Assembly (NCBI RefSeq): GCF_014650575.1
Contig: NZ_BMVF01000010.1
Span: forward strand, 229,118-293,117
Direction: 5' to 3'
DNA from: Streptomyces naganishii JCM 4654
Lineage (GTDB): Bacteria; Actinomycetota; Actinomycetes; Streptomycetales; Streptomycetaceae
Length of the DNA stretch: 64,000 nt
A program made the translations under genes and the position numbers. Below, one piece after another: positions 49,654-58,457 of the stretch (within the stretch, counting starts at the first letter, position 1; every line of letters starts with the position of its first letter). The notes under the pieces are model-generated. The model was not told the DNA's origin. It ran no database searches and saw only the letters and a program-made list of their open reading frames with translations.

Positions 49654-50874
49654 TCAGACGGCGCTGCCCGCCGTCCACTCGCTCCATGACATGTTCCAGC
49701 CATTGAGGCCGTTGTCCGGGGCCACGGTCTTGTCGGGTGAGTGCTTGACGACCACGACGTCGCCGAGGAGCGAGTTGTCGTAGAACCACTTGGCGTTGGT
49801 GTCGCTCCCGCCGCCCCGCACGTCCGCCATGCCGACGCAGCCGTGGCTCGTGCCCTCCCGGCCGAAGGGCGGATTGCCCGTGTTGTACCAGTAGTTGCCG
49901 TGGATGAACGTGCCCGACTCGGTCAGGCGCATCGCGTGCGGCACGTCCGAGATGTCGTACTCGCCGCCCAGGTTGACCGTCCGGCTGTCCATCCGGGTCT
50001 GCTCGAACTTCTCCGAGATCACCATCTGCCCGTTGTACGTGGTGTGCTCCGGGCTGCCGGTGGAGACCGGGACGGTCTTCACGGTCTGCCCGTCCCGCAC
50101 CACCGTCATGGTCTGCGTGTTCGCGTCCACCGTGGAGACCTGCGAGCGGCCGACGGTGAAGGTCACCGTCTTCCTCTGCACACCGAAGACGCCGTTCGCG
50201 CCCTGCACGCCGTCCAGGTCGATCTTCATGGTGACCTTGGAGCCGGCCTTCCAGTACTCCTCGGGCCGGAAGTCCAGGCGCTGGGTGCCGAACCAGTGGC
50301 CGACGACCTGCTGCCCGCTGCTGGAGGTGACCGAGATGTGCGACTGCACGGCCTTGCGGTCGCTGATCGCCTTGTCGAAACGGAAGGACACCGGCATGCC
50401 GACGCCCACCGTCGTGCCGTTGTCCGGGCTGTAGGTGCCGATGAAGCTGTTCGCCGTGGTGACGGTGGTGAAGATGGAGTTCGCGGCGGACGTCAGGCCG
50501 TTGGCATCCTTCGCCGTCGCCGAGATCTGGTACTTCGTGCCGCGCTCCAGCTGCTCCTTCGGCTTCCAGGTCGTTCCGTCCGCCGAGACCGAGCCCGGCA
50601 CGGACTGCCCCGAGCCCGCCACGGTCATCTTCACCTCGGTCAGCTTGCCGCCGCTGACCTTCACGCCGGTGGCGTTGATGGACGCGCTGGTCGAGCCGTC
50701 CTTGGCCGAGATGGCGATCCTCGCCGTGGACGTCTTCGGGGCGTCCTTGCCGCCGCCCTTGGCGTCGTCCTTGGCGCTGGCGTCGCCGCCGCATCCGGTG
50801 AGAGTGAGGGCGCCGACCATCAGGGCGGCACAGGCCCCCAGTGCGCGCCGCGCTGCTATGTCCGGCGTAGTCAC
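49654..50874 (-). CDS. L,D-transpeptidase lipoprotein (Ldt, YkuD domain)
   Basis: The protein has 406 residues from a GTG at 50874 with GGAG upstream; the frame is open far upstream but without family sequence. A lipoprotein signal (LMVGALTLTGCGG, lipid-modified Cys28) is followed by two Ig-like domains (about 45-240) and a YkuD catalytic domain with IHGNYWYNTGNPPFG and SHGCVGM (His344, Cys346). It forms 3-3 cross-links in peptidoglycan outside the membrane, like mycobacterial LdtMt2-type enzymes. Confidence 0.93.
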   Translation of the reverse strand: MTTPDIAARRALGACAALMVGALTLTGCGGDASAKDDAKGGGKDAPKTSTARIAISAKDGSTSASINATGVKVSGGKLTEVKMTVAGSGQSVPGSVSADGTTWKPKEQLERGTKYQISATAKDANGLTSAANSIFTTVTTANSFIGTYSPDNGTTVGVGMPVSFRFDKAISDRKAVQSHISVTSSSGQQVVGHWFGTQRLDFRPEEYWKAGSKVTMKIDLDGVQGANGVFGVQRKTVTFTVGRSQVSTVDANTQTMTVVRDGQTVKTVPVSTGSPEHTTYNGQMVISEKFEQTRMDSRTVNLGGEYDISDVPHAMRLTESGTFIHGNYWYNTGNPPFGREGTSHGCVGMADVRGGGSDTNAKWFYDNSLLGDVVVVKHSPDKTVAPDNGLNGWNMSWSEWTAGSAV

Positions 50875-51191
50875 GGGCTGCTCCAGATTCGTGAAAGGGA
50901 AGGTGATCCGCTGCGATGCGTGGGTGAAGAGGGAGCCACCGCCCGCGCGGGTTCCCGGCGTCGGCCCCGAACGCCGGCACGTGACAGAACCGGGACATTC
51001 GTGCTCCCGCCGCGACATGAGGGACACCGACCCGGCCTCAACAGGGCACCGTTCACGGCAACATGACGGCCGACCGGACACCACGGCACCGCCGGCTGCC
51101 GCGACCTGCCGGACCACCGGATTACACCGCGGCGCCATCCGGCCCGAGTTGCCGGTCCGTCGACCCCACCGCGGCGCAGCCTGCCCGCCGT
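50875..51191. other. Intergenic region, Ldt / S58 peptidase genes
   Basis: Both flanking genes are on the minus strand. This 317-bp stretch should hold the Ldt promoter and the end of the S58 transcript. No strong hairpin or operator was recognised. Confidence 0.4.
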
Positions 51192-52220
51192 TCAGCGCGG
51201 GCCGTACAACTCCCCGTACGCCGGCCACGCGCCGCCCGGTCCGTCCACCGACCCGGCGGCGCGTACCGCCCGCACGATCGCCCGGGTCACCTGGTCCGCG
51301 CCCGCCGCGAGGATCTCGTTGAGGGCGAGCGGGGCGCCCGCATCCAGCGGCCGGGCGCCGGTGGCGAGCGCGAACACCGTGTCCCCGTCGTTGAGCAGGT
51401 GCACCGGGCGCACGGCGCGCGCGATGCCGTCGTGCGCGGTCCCGGCCAGCTTCTGCGCCTGCGCCCTGGACAGGTCCGCGTCGGTGGCGACCACGGCGAG
51501 CGTGGTGTTCAGCGGGGGTGGAGTGTTCCGCGCGGCGGTCCCGGCGAGCCGCTCCCGCGCCGCCTCGTGGACCCGCCGCTCCGGGTAGGTCACCCGCCCC
51601 TGGAACAACTCCCCGTACAGGACGCCCGTTTCGGGGTCCACCGCCGACCCGGCCGCGTTGGCCACCACCAGGGCCGCCACCGTGACACCCGAGTCCAGCA
51701 CCGTGCTCGCGGTGCCCAGCCCGCCCTTGACGGGCCCCACGGTCGCTCCCGTCCCGGCGCCGACACAGCCCTCGGCCACAGGGGCGCCCGGCGCGCTCGC
51801 CGCCGCCGCTTCCACCGCCTCCCGCCCGGTGGCCGCGTCCGGGCGGGCCCGGAAATCGCCGCCCCGGCCCAGGTCGAAGACGCAGGCGGCCGGCACCACC
51901 GGCACGACGTGCGCCGGATCGGGCCCGACGCGCACCCCGCGCCCCCGCTCCTCCAGCCACGCCATCACCCCGGAGGCGGCGTCCAGCCCGTACGCGCTGC
52001 CCCCTGTCAGCACCACCGCCTCCACCGTCCGCACCAGGTTCCTCGGGTCCAGGGCGTCGGTCTCCTTGGTGCCCGGTCCACCGCCGCGCACATCCACCGC
52101 GGCCACGGCCCCGCCCTCCGGGGCGAGCACGACCGTGGTACCGGTGAGCCACCCGCGGCCCCTGCGCGTCGCATGCCCCACCCGGACACCGGCGACGTCC
52201 GTCAACGCGTCAACTGTCAT
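51192..52220 (-). CDS. P1/S58-family Ntn-hydrolase peptidase (DmpA/NylC-like)
   Basis: The protein has 342 residues from ATG 52220. Family features: LTDVAGVRVGHAT at the N-terminus, LTGGSAYGLDAASGVM, GCVGAGTGATVGPVKGG, and LNTTLAVVATDAD with the probable self-cleavage site Asn238-Thr239. The enzyme should mature into alpha and beta chains, Thr239 becoming the nucleophile, and act as an aminopeptidase or amidase. Its leader is a G-rich tract that may fold as a quadruplex. Confidence 0.88.
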   Translation of the reverse strand: MTVDALTDVAGVRVGHATRRGRGWLTGTTVVLAPEGGAVAAVDVRGGGPGTKETDALDPRNLVRTVEAVVLTGGSAYGLDAASGVMAWLEERGRGVRVGPDPAHVVPVVPAACVFDLGRGGDFRARPDAATGREAVEAAAASAPGAPVAEGCVGAGTGATVGPVKGGLGTASTVLDSGVTVAALVVANAAGSAVDPETGVLYGELFQGRVTYPERRVHEAARERLAGTAARNTPPPLNTTLAVVATDADLSRAQAQKLAGTAHDGIARAVRPVHLLNDGDTVFALATGARPLDAGAPLALNEILAAGADQVTRAIVRAVRAAGSVDGPGGAWPAYGELYGPR

Positions 52221-52228
52221 GGGGGCCA

Positions 52229-52300
52229 GTCTCCCCGCCCCCTCCCCTCCCCGCCCCCTCCCCGCCCCCTCCCCGCCCCCTCCCCGCCCCCTTCCCCACC
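52229..52300 (-). repeat. Tandem CCCTCCCCGCC tract with G-quadruplex potential
   Basis: A unit close to CCCTCCCCGCCC is repeated about five times. On the minus strand, which is the sense strand of the S58 gene, it reads runs of four to five G separated by one or two bases, a strong G-quadruplex pattern within the untranslated leader. Confidence 0.8.
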
Positions 52301-52332
52301 GCCCTCCCCGCTCCCGCTCCCGCTCCCCGTGC

Positions 52333-53592
52333 TCAGGCGGCCTGCCTCGCCGGCTGCTCACCGCCTCCGTGCGCGGCCCGGCGGGCCGTCAGCGTGACCC
52401 CGGTCGCCACCGCGAGCGCCGAAACGAGCCCCGCCGCGAGGACCGCCCACGCCCCGAGGAAGGTGCAGCAGATCACCAGCAGGGCCGTGCTGGGCAGTAC
52501 GAGCTGCTGCGCGATGCCGACCTTGTAGTGCCGTGAGTGCAGCGCCCAGACGGTGATCAGGTACAGCGCGGTCGGCAGGGTCACGGCCGCCGAGGCCTCC
52601 AGGGCGGCCAGATGCGACCTGCCGACGGCCTGCTCCACCGCCACCTCCAGCCCGGCGCCGATCGCCGCCGCCGCGGCGAGGACCAGGTAGTGGCCGTATC
52701 CCCACAGGAACGACTGCCGGTTGGAGCGCAGATGGCCGTGGATCGGCACCACGAAGTAGATCCACCACGCCGAGAACACGATCAGCAGACCGCCCGCCGC
52801 GATCGGCAGCAGCTCGCCCAGCGCGTCGTGCTCCTCCACTCCCGACTTCACCGCGACCGTGGCCGACGCGATCGTCTCGCCCAGCACGATGATGGTGAAC
52901 AGCCCGTAGCGCTCGGCGATGTGATGCGGATGCCAGGAGGACGTGGAGTCCTTCTCCGCGTACAGCGGCACGCACAGCTCCAGGACCGCCATCACCAGGA
53001 ACACCCACGGCCGGGCCGGCTCCGGCAGCAGCACCAGGCCCAGCCAGCCGACCTGGCACAGCAGCACGCCGCCCGCGTACCGCAGCGCCATGAGCCGTTC
53101 GCCGCCCCCTGCCCAGCGCGCGGCCCGCAGCCACTGGAACACCATCGCCAGCCGCATGATCACATAGCCGAGCCACACCACCAGGAAGTCGTGACTGGCG
53201 AACGCCCGCGTGATCCCGGCGGCGAGCACCAGCACGCCCGCGATCTGGACCAGGGTGACGACCCGGTAGAGCACGTCGTCGTTGTCGTACGCCGAGGCGA
53301 ACCAAGCGAAGTTCACCCAGGCCCACCAGATGGCGAAGAACGCCATCGCGTAGTTCAGGATGCCGTGCCCGGCCCGGCCCTCCGCCACCGCCTGCACCAG
53401 CTCCACGCCCGCCTGGGCGACGGCCACGACGAAGCACAGGTCGAAGAAGAGCTCGAGCGGCGAGGCGACCCGGTGCGCCTCGCCGCGCCCGCGCGAGGTC
53501 AGCGGGCGCAGCAGGCGGGGGGCCGGGGAGGGACGCGACGGATGCGACGGGCGCCCGGCGGGGCCGGCCGCCGGGTCGGAACTGGACGTCAT
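52333..53592 (-). CDS. LtrA-family membrane protein
   Basis: The protein has 419 residues. After a Pro/Ser-rich start it shows VASPLELFFDLCFVVAVAQ, the diagnostic LtrA first helix, and HHIAERYGLFTIIVLGE, the second conserved motif, with ten or more membrane helices in total. LtrA was named from low-temperature growth in Listeria; the biochemical role is unknown. It is upstream of the S58 gene on the same strand but separated by the C-rich tract. Confidence 0.9.
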   Translation of the reverse strand: MTSSSDPAAGPAGRPSHPSRPSPAPRLLRPLTSRGRGEAHRVASPLELFFDLCFVVAVAQAGVELVQAVAEGRAGHGILNYAMAFFAIWWAWVNFAWFASAYDNDDVLYRVVTLVQIAGVLVLAAGITRAFASHDFLVVWLGYVIMRLAMVFQWLRAARWAGGGERLMALRYAGGVLLCQVGWLGLVLLPEPARPWVFLVMAVLELCVPLYAEKDSTSSWHPHHIAERYGLFTIIVLGETIASATVAVKSGVEEHDALGELLPIAAGGLLIVFSAWWIYFVVPIHGHLRSNRQSFLWGYGHYLVLAAAAAIGAGLEVAVEQAVGRSHLAALEASAAVTLPTALYLITVWALHSRHYKVGIAQQLVLPSTALLVICCTFLGAWAVLAAGLVSALAVATGVTLTARRAAHGGGEQPARQAA

Positions 53593-53666
53593 GAGTCACA
53601 GCACAGCAGAAACCGGCCGGGCATGCCCACGACGGCCACGCCGCGGGGTGACCGTACCCTGGAGGC

Positions 53667-53837
53667 ATGAGCACCGCCCCCGAGCCGAACGACCCGAAGA
53701 ACGCGCTGATCTTCGACGACCCGCTGAACCAGCAGTCCACGGACGACACCGACCGCGGCTGGGGCGAGCGGCCGGGCGGCGACTCCGCATCCGACCTCAA
53801 GCGCTTCCTCGACGAGAAGCCGCCCCACCACCTCTGA
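53667..53837 (+). CDS. Conserved small hypothetical protein (56 aa)
   Basis: ATG at 53667 has a perfect GGAGG immediately upstream. The product is polar and acidic (EPNDPKNALIFDDPLNQQ, SDLKRFLDEKPPHHL), with no membrane segment, and is probably disordered. It has the look of a conserved Streptomyces small protein; the function is unknown. It is divergent from ltrA and convergent with mscL. Confidence 0.7.
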   Translation: MSTAPEPNDPKNALIFDDPLNQQSTDDTDRGWGERPGGDSASDLKRFLDEKPPHHL

Positions 53838-53853
53838 GGCCGGCGGCGAAGCC

Positions 53854-54312
53854 CTACCGCGCCGCGTGCTCCGGGCCGCGCTGGGCGACCAGCTCGTCGC
53901 GGATCTCCTTGAGCACCTGCAGTTCGGTCACGTCGACGACCTCCTGCGTGCCCTCGCGCGCCTTCCTGCGGGCCTCCTGGCGGGCCAGGAACCTCGCCAT
54001 CGGCAGCACCATCAGGAAGTAGACCACCGCCGCGGTGATCAGGAACTGGAGGGTGGCGCCGAGGACCGAGCCCCACATTATCTGGATGCCCTGATCCCCC
54101 TTGCAGGTCGTGCTCAGGCACGAGCTGTAGTGGTCGAGGTTCTTGGTGCCGATCGCCCCGACGACCGGGTTGATGACGCCCTTCACCACCGAGTTGACGA
54201 TGTTGCTGAAGGCGGCGCCGACGACCACCGCGACCGCCAGATCGACGACGTTCCCACGCATCAGGAAGGCCTTGAAGCCATGCCAGACGCTCGGGTCCTT
54301 CTCCTTGCTCAC
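53854..54312 (-). CDS. mscL: Large-conductance mechanosensitive channel MscL
   Basis: The protein has 152 residues. The amphipathic N-terminus and TM1 (FLMRGNVVDLAVAVVVGAAF) match MscL closely; TM2 is LQFLITAAVVYFLMVLP; the C-terminal helix LKEIRDELVAQ forms the cytoplasmic bundle. The periplasmic loop carries two Cys (SCLSTTC), not typical of E. coli MscL. It forms a pentameric pore opened by membrane tension to release solutes on osmotic downshift. Confidence 0.95.
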   Translation of the reverse strand: MSKEKDPSVWHGFKAFLMRGNVVDLAVAVVVGAAFSNIVNSVVKGVINPVVGAIGTKNLDHYSSCLSTTCKGDQGIQIMWGSVLGATLQFLITAAVVYFLMVLPMARFLARQEARRKAREGTQEVVDVTELQVLKEIRDELVAQRGPEHAAR

Positions 54313-54369
54313 CTGCGGGCCCTCCTAGGACATGCCGGTCGTGGAACGAACAGCTTCGCAACCTACGTG

Positions 54370-55086
54370 TCAGCACAGGGTTACCGCCAGCCGGGTGGTG
54401 ACGCCCGCCCCCGCGAGGCGCGCCGCGGTCGCGCGCGGCACCGACAGCACGACCAGCGCCCCGCTGTCGCTCCCGTTCCCGGCCGGCGTCTTCTCCGCCT
54501 CCGGGACCCTCGACACCGTGGCCCCGCGCGCCACCACGTGGGCCTGTCCGCCCGCCGCCGGGTCCTCGGCCGCGATGACGTCGACCCGGTCACCGGGGCG
54601 CAGCAGCCGGACGGTGGCCGCGTCGGCGATGCGCACCGGCACGGTCACCGTGCCGGAGCCGTCCTCCCCGGCCTGTTCCCGGGCACGCTCCGCCGGCGGC
54701 GCCGGGTGACCGCGGGACGGTCCGCCGCGGGCGGGGCCCGCCGTGTCCGGAGGATCGGAGGTGCCCCGCGCATGGGGTGCGTTCCTGGGGCCGGCCGCCA
54801 CGAGCGCGGCCGCCGTCACGGCGAGCCCGGCCGCCACGGCCCGCCTGCGGTGCCGTAGCAGACGCAGCAGCTGATGCCGCCCACCCCGCACCCGCACCGG
54901 CGCGAAGTACGGAACCTCGCAGGTCGCGGGGGCCTCGGCGCCGGGCTGGTACGGCCCCGAGGGCATAGACACGGACTGCATGGACGGCACGGACGGCGCC
55001 GACTGCATGGGCGGCCCGGGCGGCCCGGAGCGGAGAAGGGAGGGGAGGGAGGGCAGCGAAGGCGAGGACGACGAGGACACGGACAC
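54370..55086 (-). CDS. SAF-domain membrane-anchored protein (CpaB/RcpC-like)
   Basis: A GTG start at 55086 is the likely one; the frame extends to 55152. A Ser/Pro-rich cytoplasmic start is followed by one membrane helix (RRAVAAGLAVTAAALVAAG) and an extracytoplasmic SAF-like domain (VPVRIADAATVRLLRPGDRVDVIAA, AHVVARGATVSRV). CpaB/RcpC proteins help assemble Flp pili, but no pilus genes are adjacent, so the role is uncertain. Confidence 0.7.
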   Translation of the reverse strand: MSVSSSSSPSLPSLPSLLRSGPPGPPMQSAPSVPSMQSVSMPSGPYQPGAEAPATCEVPYFAPVRVRGGRHQLLRLLRHRRRAVAAGLAVTAAALVAAGPRNAPHARGTSDPPDTAGPARGGPSRGHPAPPAERAREQAGEDGSGTVTVPVRIADAATVRLLRPGDRVDVIAAEDPAAGGQAHVVARGATVSRVPEAEKTPAGNGSDSGALVVLSVPRATAARLAGAGVTTRLAVTLC

Positions 55087-55296
55087 GGGGTCACCACCAC
55101 CTGGAGCGGAGGACCGGCACCGGCCTGAGCGGATGCCGCTTGCGCATGCCACGATGAGGCATCCCGCCGGCGCCCGCCGGAGCCGGTGCGTTACCCGCCG
55201 GTTGTGGACAACTCCCTCACCCGAACGTGAGGTTCCGTCGGCCGCCGCCCCGTACCAGCCCCATGCCGGCGCTCGTACCAGCGACCCTGTCCGCCC

Positions 55297-56130
55297 CTAC
55301 GGCAGCGCGAAGCCCGGGTCCATCCCCCCCAGCGCGTTCGCGCACAGGCAGTCCCGCTCCCCGGTCGCGGGCAGTGCGGCCACCGCGTCGAACAGCACGC
55401 CCCGCAGCCGCTCCACGTTCGCCGCGAACACCCGCAGCACCTCCTCGTGCGAGACGCCCTCGCCGCTCTCCGCGCCCGCGTCGAGGTCGGTCACCAGGGT
55501 CAGCGAGGTGTAGCAGAGCTCCAGCTCCCGGGCGAGCGCGGCCTCGGGGTGGCCGGTCATGCCCACCACCGACCAGCCCTGCGCCTGGTGCCACAACGAT
55601 TCGGCACGCGTCGAGAAGCGCGGCCCCTCGACCACGACCAGGGTGCCGCCGTCGACGGCCTCCCAGTCCCGTCCGCGCGCCGCCTTCAGCGCGGCGGCCC
55701 GCCCGGTGGGGCAGTAGGGGTCGGCGAGGGAGACGTGCACGACGTTCGGCACGGCGCCGTCCGGCAGCGGCAGCCCGTCGAAATAGGTCTGCGCACGGGA
55801 CTTCGTACGGTCGACGAACTGGTCCGGCACGAGCAGCGTTCCCGGGCCGTACTCGGGGCGCAGGCCGCCCACCGCGCAGGGGCCGAGGACCTGGCGCACA
55901 CCCAGCGAGCGCAGCGCCCAGAGGTTCGCCCGGTAGTTGATGCGGTGCGGCGCGAGGTGGTGGCCGCGGCCGTGCCGGGGCAGGAAGGCGACCCGCCGGC
56001 CGGCGACCTCGCCGAGGAAGAGGGAGTCGCTGGGCGCCCCGTACGGCGTGTTCACCTGGACCTCGGTCACGTCCTCCAGGAAGGAGTAGAAGCCGGAACC
56101 GCCGATGACACCGATCTCTGCGTTCGCCAT
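55297..56130 (-). CDS. mtnP: S-methyl-5'-thioadenosine phosphorylase
   Basis: The protein has 277 residues from ATG 56130. Motifs of PNP/MTAP enzymes: IGVIGGSGFYSFL, FLPRHGRGHHLAPHRINYRANLWAL, VVVEGPRFSTRAES and VGMTGHPEAALARELELCY. It cleaves methylthioadenosine with phosphate, in methionine salvage. One residue in the second motif differs from human MTAP, and some Streptomyces annotations call it a purine phosphorylase; the MTA activity is favoured by GVIGGSGFY and TGHPE. Confidence 0.88.
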   Translation of the reverse strand: MANAEIGVIGGSGFYSFLEDVTEVQVNTPYGAPSDSLFLGEVAGRRVAFLPRHGRGHHLAPHRINYRANLWALRSLGVRQVLGPCAVGGLRPEYGPGTLLVPDQFVDRTKSRAQTYFDGLPLPDGAVPNVVHVSLADPYCPTGRAAALKAARGRDWEAVDGGTLVVVEGPRFSTRAESLWHQAQGWSVVGMTGHPEAALARELELCYTSLTLVTDLDAGAESGEGVSHEEVLRVFAANVERLRGVLFDAVAALPATGERDCLCANALGGMDPGFALP

Positions 56131-56303
56131 GGCCAGCACACTAGCCGCCCGCACCCGAGCCGCGGACCCGCCCTGGAAGACCCCGTCCTCATGCACCTCA
56201 CCCCGGGCCGTCCCGTCCTCGGGCACCTCGTCCCGGGGCGTCCCGCCCCCGGGTACACCTGCGACCCCGCCGTCGTGACGGCGGGGTCAGGGGCGAAGAG
56301 GCG

Positions 56304-56606
56304 TCAGGCCGCGGAGCTGCCGGCCGAGCTCGTGGAGGAGGACGACGAGCCCGAGTCCGACGACGATGAGGTCGAGGACGACGAGGAGCTCGACGGCTTC
56401 GACGAGGCCGGGCTGCTGCTCGAGGAGGAGCCGCGGCTGTCGTTGCGGTAGAAACCGGAGCCCTTGAAGACAATGCCGACCGCGGAGAACACCTTCTTCA
56501 GGCGGCCACTGCAGCTCGGGCACTCGGTCAGCGCGTCGTCGGTGAACTTCTGCACCGCCTCGAGGCCCTCGCCGCACTCGGTGCACTGGTACTGATAGGT
56601 GGGCAC
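56304..56606 (-). CDS. FmdB-family zinc-ribbon protein
   Basis: The protein has 100 residues from a GTG at 56606 with AGGAGG upstream. The zinc ribbon is PTYQYQCTECG...LTECPSCSGRLKKVF (two Cys-x-x-Cys knuckles), then a Ser-rich tail of about 40 residues. FmdB-type proteins are small putative regulators or RNA/protein-binding factors; the function is unsettled. A CIRCE-like element overlaps the promoter, suggesting HrcA heat-shock control. Confidence 0.88.
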   Translation of the reverse strand: MPTYQYQCTECGEGLEAVQKFTDDALTECPSCSGRLKKVFSAVGIVFKGSGFYRNDSRGSSSSSSPASSKPSSSSSSSTSSSSDSGSSSSSTSSAGSSAA

Positions 56607-56616
56607 TGTCTTCCTC

Positions 56617-56643
56617 CTGGCACTCTCACTCGATGAGTGCTAA
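56617..56643 (-). promoter_or_regulatory. CIRCE-like HrcA operator upstream of the FmdB gene
   Basis: On the minus strand TTAGCACTC, nine bases, then GAGTGCCAG. The first arm is a perfect CIRCE half (consensus TTAGCACTC-N9-GAGTGCTAA) and the second matches seven of nine. It ends 11 bp before the GTG start. HrcA binding is an inference from the match. Confidence 0.75.
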
Positions 56644-56673
56644 CGACGATCCATAGTGACGTATTCCCGGGGA

Positions 56674-57984
56674 TCAGTCCACTGCGACGGAGGAGCGGTG
56701 ACCGACGCCACGTGCGACGGTACGGCTCCGGGCGGGGGCCGAAAGCCGTGTCCTGAGGGTCACCAGGGTCGCCAGGGCGAGGAGAGTGCCCGCCATCGGG
56801 ACCAGGAACCCGGCGCCGCCCCACAGGCGGTCCTCCAGTTGCCCGGCGACGGTGACGGCGGCCGCCTGGCCGAGCGCGACCGCCCCGGTGAGCCAGGTGA
56901 ACGCCTCGGTGCGCGCCCCGGCCGGGACCAGGCCCTCCACCAGGGTGTAGCCGGTGATGAGGGCGGGCGCGATGCACATGCCTACCAGCAGGCCGAGGGC
57001 GGCCAGCAGAAGCACCGAATGCGCGGTCCACAGGGCGGAGGCGGCCAGCGCGAGCGCGGTGTAGCCGAGGAGCAGCCGGCGCTGCGGAGCCACCTTCCAG
57101 GCCATCGCCCCGCAGACGACGCCGGAGAGCATGTTGCCCGCGGCGAAGGTGCCGTACAGGACGCCGTTGAGGCCGGGCTCGCCGATGGACTCGGTGAACG
57201 CGGCCAGCGAGACCTGCATGCCGCCGAAGACCGAGCCGATGCCGAGGAAGGTCACGACCAGCACGCGCACGCCGGGCACACTCAGGGCGGAGGCGTGCTC
57301 CACGCGCGCGTGCCCGCCGCCCGCCGCGGCGGCCCGCTCCGTGCGCGGCTGGGTGCGCTTCTGCGCGGCGAACAGCAGGCCGCCGGCCAGGGTCAGCGCG
57401 GCCTCGGTGACCAGGCCGGCCGCCGGTGCGACGGCCGTGCACAGCGCGGTGGCCAGCAGCGGACCGACGACGAAGGTCAGCTCGTCGGTGACGGACTCGA
57501 AGGCCGCCGCGGTGCTCATCAGCGGCGAGTCGCCGAGGGTGACGCCCCAGCGGGCCCGCACCATCGGCCCGACCTGCGGCACCGAGGCGCCGGTCGGCAC
57601 GGCCGCGGCGAACAGCGCCCACAGGGGGGCGTGCGCCAGGGCGAGCGCGGTCAGCGACAGGCCAGCCATGGCGTGCACCAGGACGCCGGGGACCAGCACG
57701 GCGCGCTGGCCGTGGCGGTCGGCGAGCCGCCCGCTGTAGGGCGCGAACAGCGCCATGGAGACGCCGGTGACGGCGGCGGTGGCGCCCGCGACGCCGTAGG
57801 AGCCGGTGGTGTGCTGCACCAGCAGCACGATGGAGAGGGTGAGCATCGCGAACGGCTGGCGCGCGGCGAAGCCGGGGAGCAGGAACGTCCAGGCGCCGCG
57901 GGTGCGCAGCAACTGCCCGTATCCGGGGCGGGCGGGGGCCGGCGCGTTCTTCGCCGGCTCAGGGGTGGTGACCGTGGATCCCAC
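56674..57984 (-). CDS. MFS transporter
   Basis: A GTG start at 57984 after AAAGG gives 436 residues; the frame continues upstream. About twelve helices are visible; motif A-like SGRLADRHGQRAVLV follows the second helix. The layout (RTRGAWTFLLPGFAARQPFAML at the start) matches the Streptomyces family of MFS proteins related to Cmx/arabinose exporters of unknown substrate. It is 31 bp from the CIRCE region and on the same strand as the FmdB gene, so read-through could link them. Confidence 0.85.
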   Translation of the reverse strand: MGSTVTTPEPAKNAPAPARPGYGQLLRTRGAWTFLLPGFAARQPFAMLTLSIVLLVQHTTGSYGVAGATAAVTGVSMALFAPYSGRLADRHGQRAVLVPGVLVHAMAGLSLTALALAHAPLWALFAAAVPTGASVPQVGPMVRARWGVTLGDSPLMSTAAAFESVTDELTFVVGPLLATALCTAVAPAAGLVTEAALTLAGGLLFAAQKRTQPRTERAAAAGGGHARVEHASALSVPGVRVLVVTFLGIGSVFGGMQVSLAAFTESIGEPGLNGVLYGTFAAGNMLSGVVCGAMAWKVAPQRRLLLGYTALALAASALWTAHSVLLLAALGLLVGMCIAPALITGYTLVEGLVPAGARTEAFTWLTGAVALGQAAAVTVAGQLEDRLWGGAGFLVPMAGTLLALATLVTLRTRLSAPARSRTVARGVGHRSSVAVD

Positions 57985-58447
57985 GGCCGTGCCTTTCTGC
58001 CGCCTGGTAGCGCGGCCCCGGGTTACGGGCACGCCGAGAGCTGTCCTCTTGCGCGGACTGCGGTAGATGCCGGTGCCCACGCGGGTGGCTGCCCGGCCGC
58101 CATACGGTCGCGCCAGCTCTGCGTCAGGCAGAGTTGGTTCGATCAGGTGCGCCTTCATGGTACAGCGATCACCCAGCCCCTACGGGGTGCCGCCGCTGCC
58201 GTCAGGGCCCACGGCCGCTCCCGCGCGGGGCGCATCGCCGTCGGGCTCACCGGCCGCCGCCTCTGCCGTCAGGGGCCGTCGCCGCTCCCGCGCGGGATGC
58301 TCCGCCGCCGGGCGCACCGGCCCGGGGCGCCCCCGCGCGGGATGCTGCCGCCGGGCTCTGCAGGCACCCGGCGCCCCCGCGCGGGATGCTGCCGCCGGGC
58401 TCCGCAGGCACCCGGCGCTCCCGCGCGGGGTGCCCGTCGCCGGGGTT
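57985..58447. other. Intergenic region with repeat array
   Basis: No gene is supported in 463 bp. The MFS promoter lies near 58000-58160. The rest is a degenerate 44-bp repeat array (58215-58457). Confidence 0.6.
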
Positions 58448-58457
58448 CTACAGGCTC
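58215..58457. repeat. Degenerate array of about five 44-bp units
   Basis: Units contain CTCCCGCGCGGGATGCTGCC and GCCGGGCTC...GCAGGCACCCG. Two adjacent copies at 58327-58370 and 58371-58414 differ at one base; others have drifted. Each unit carries the small palindrome CCCGCGCGGG. The last copy runs into the 3' end of the antiporter gene. Confidence 0.75.

Noticed and set aside
49654..52152. An 832-codon frame suggesting a fused S58-L,D-transpeptidase region protein
   Set aside because: The part upstream of 50874 is a shadow of the S58 gene; the lipoprotein signal starts at 50874.
58215..58457. 44-bp repeats considered as CRISPR
   Set aside because: The units abut without spacers of independent sequence.
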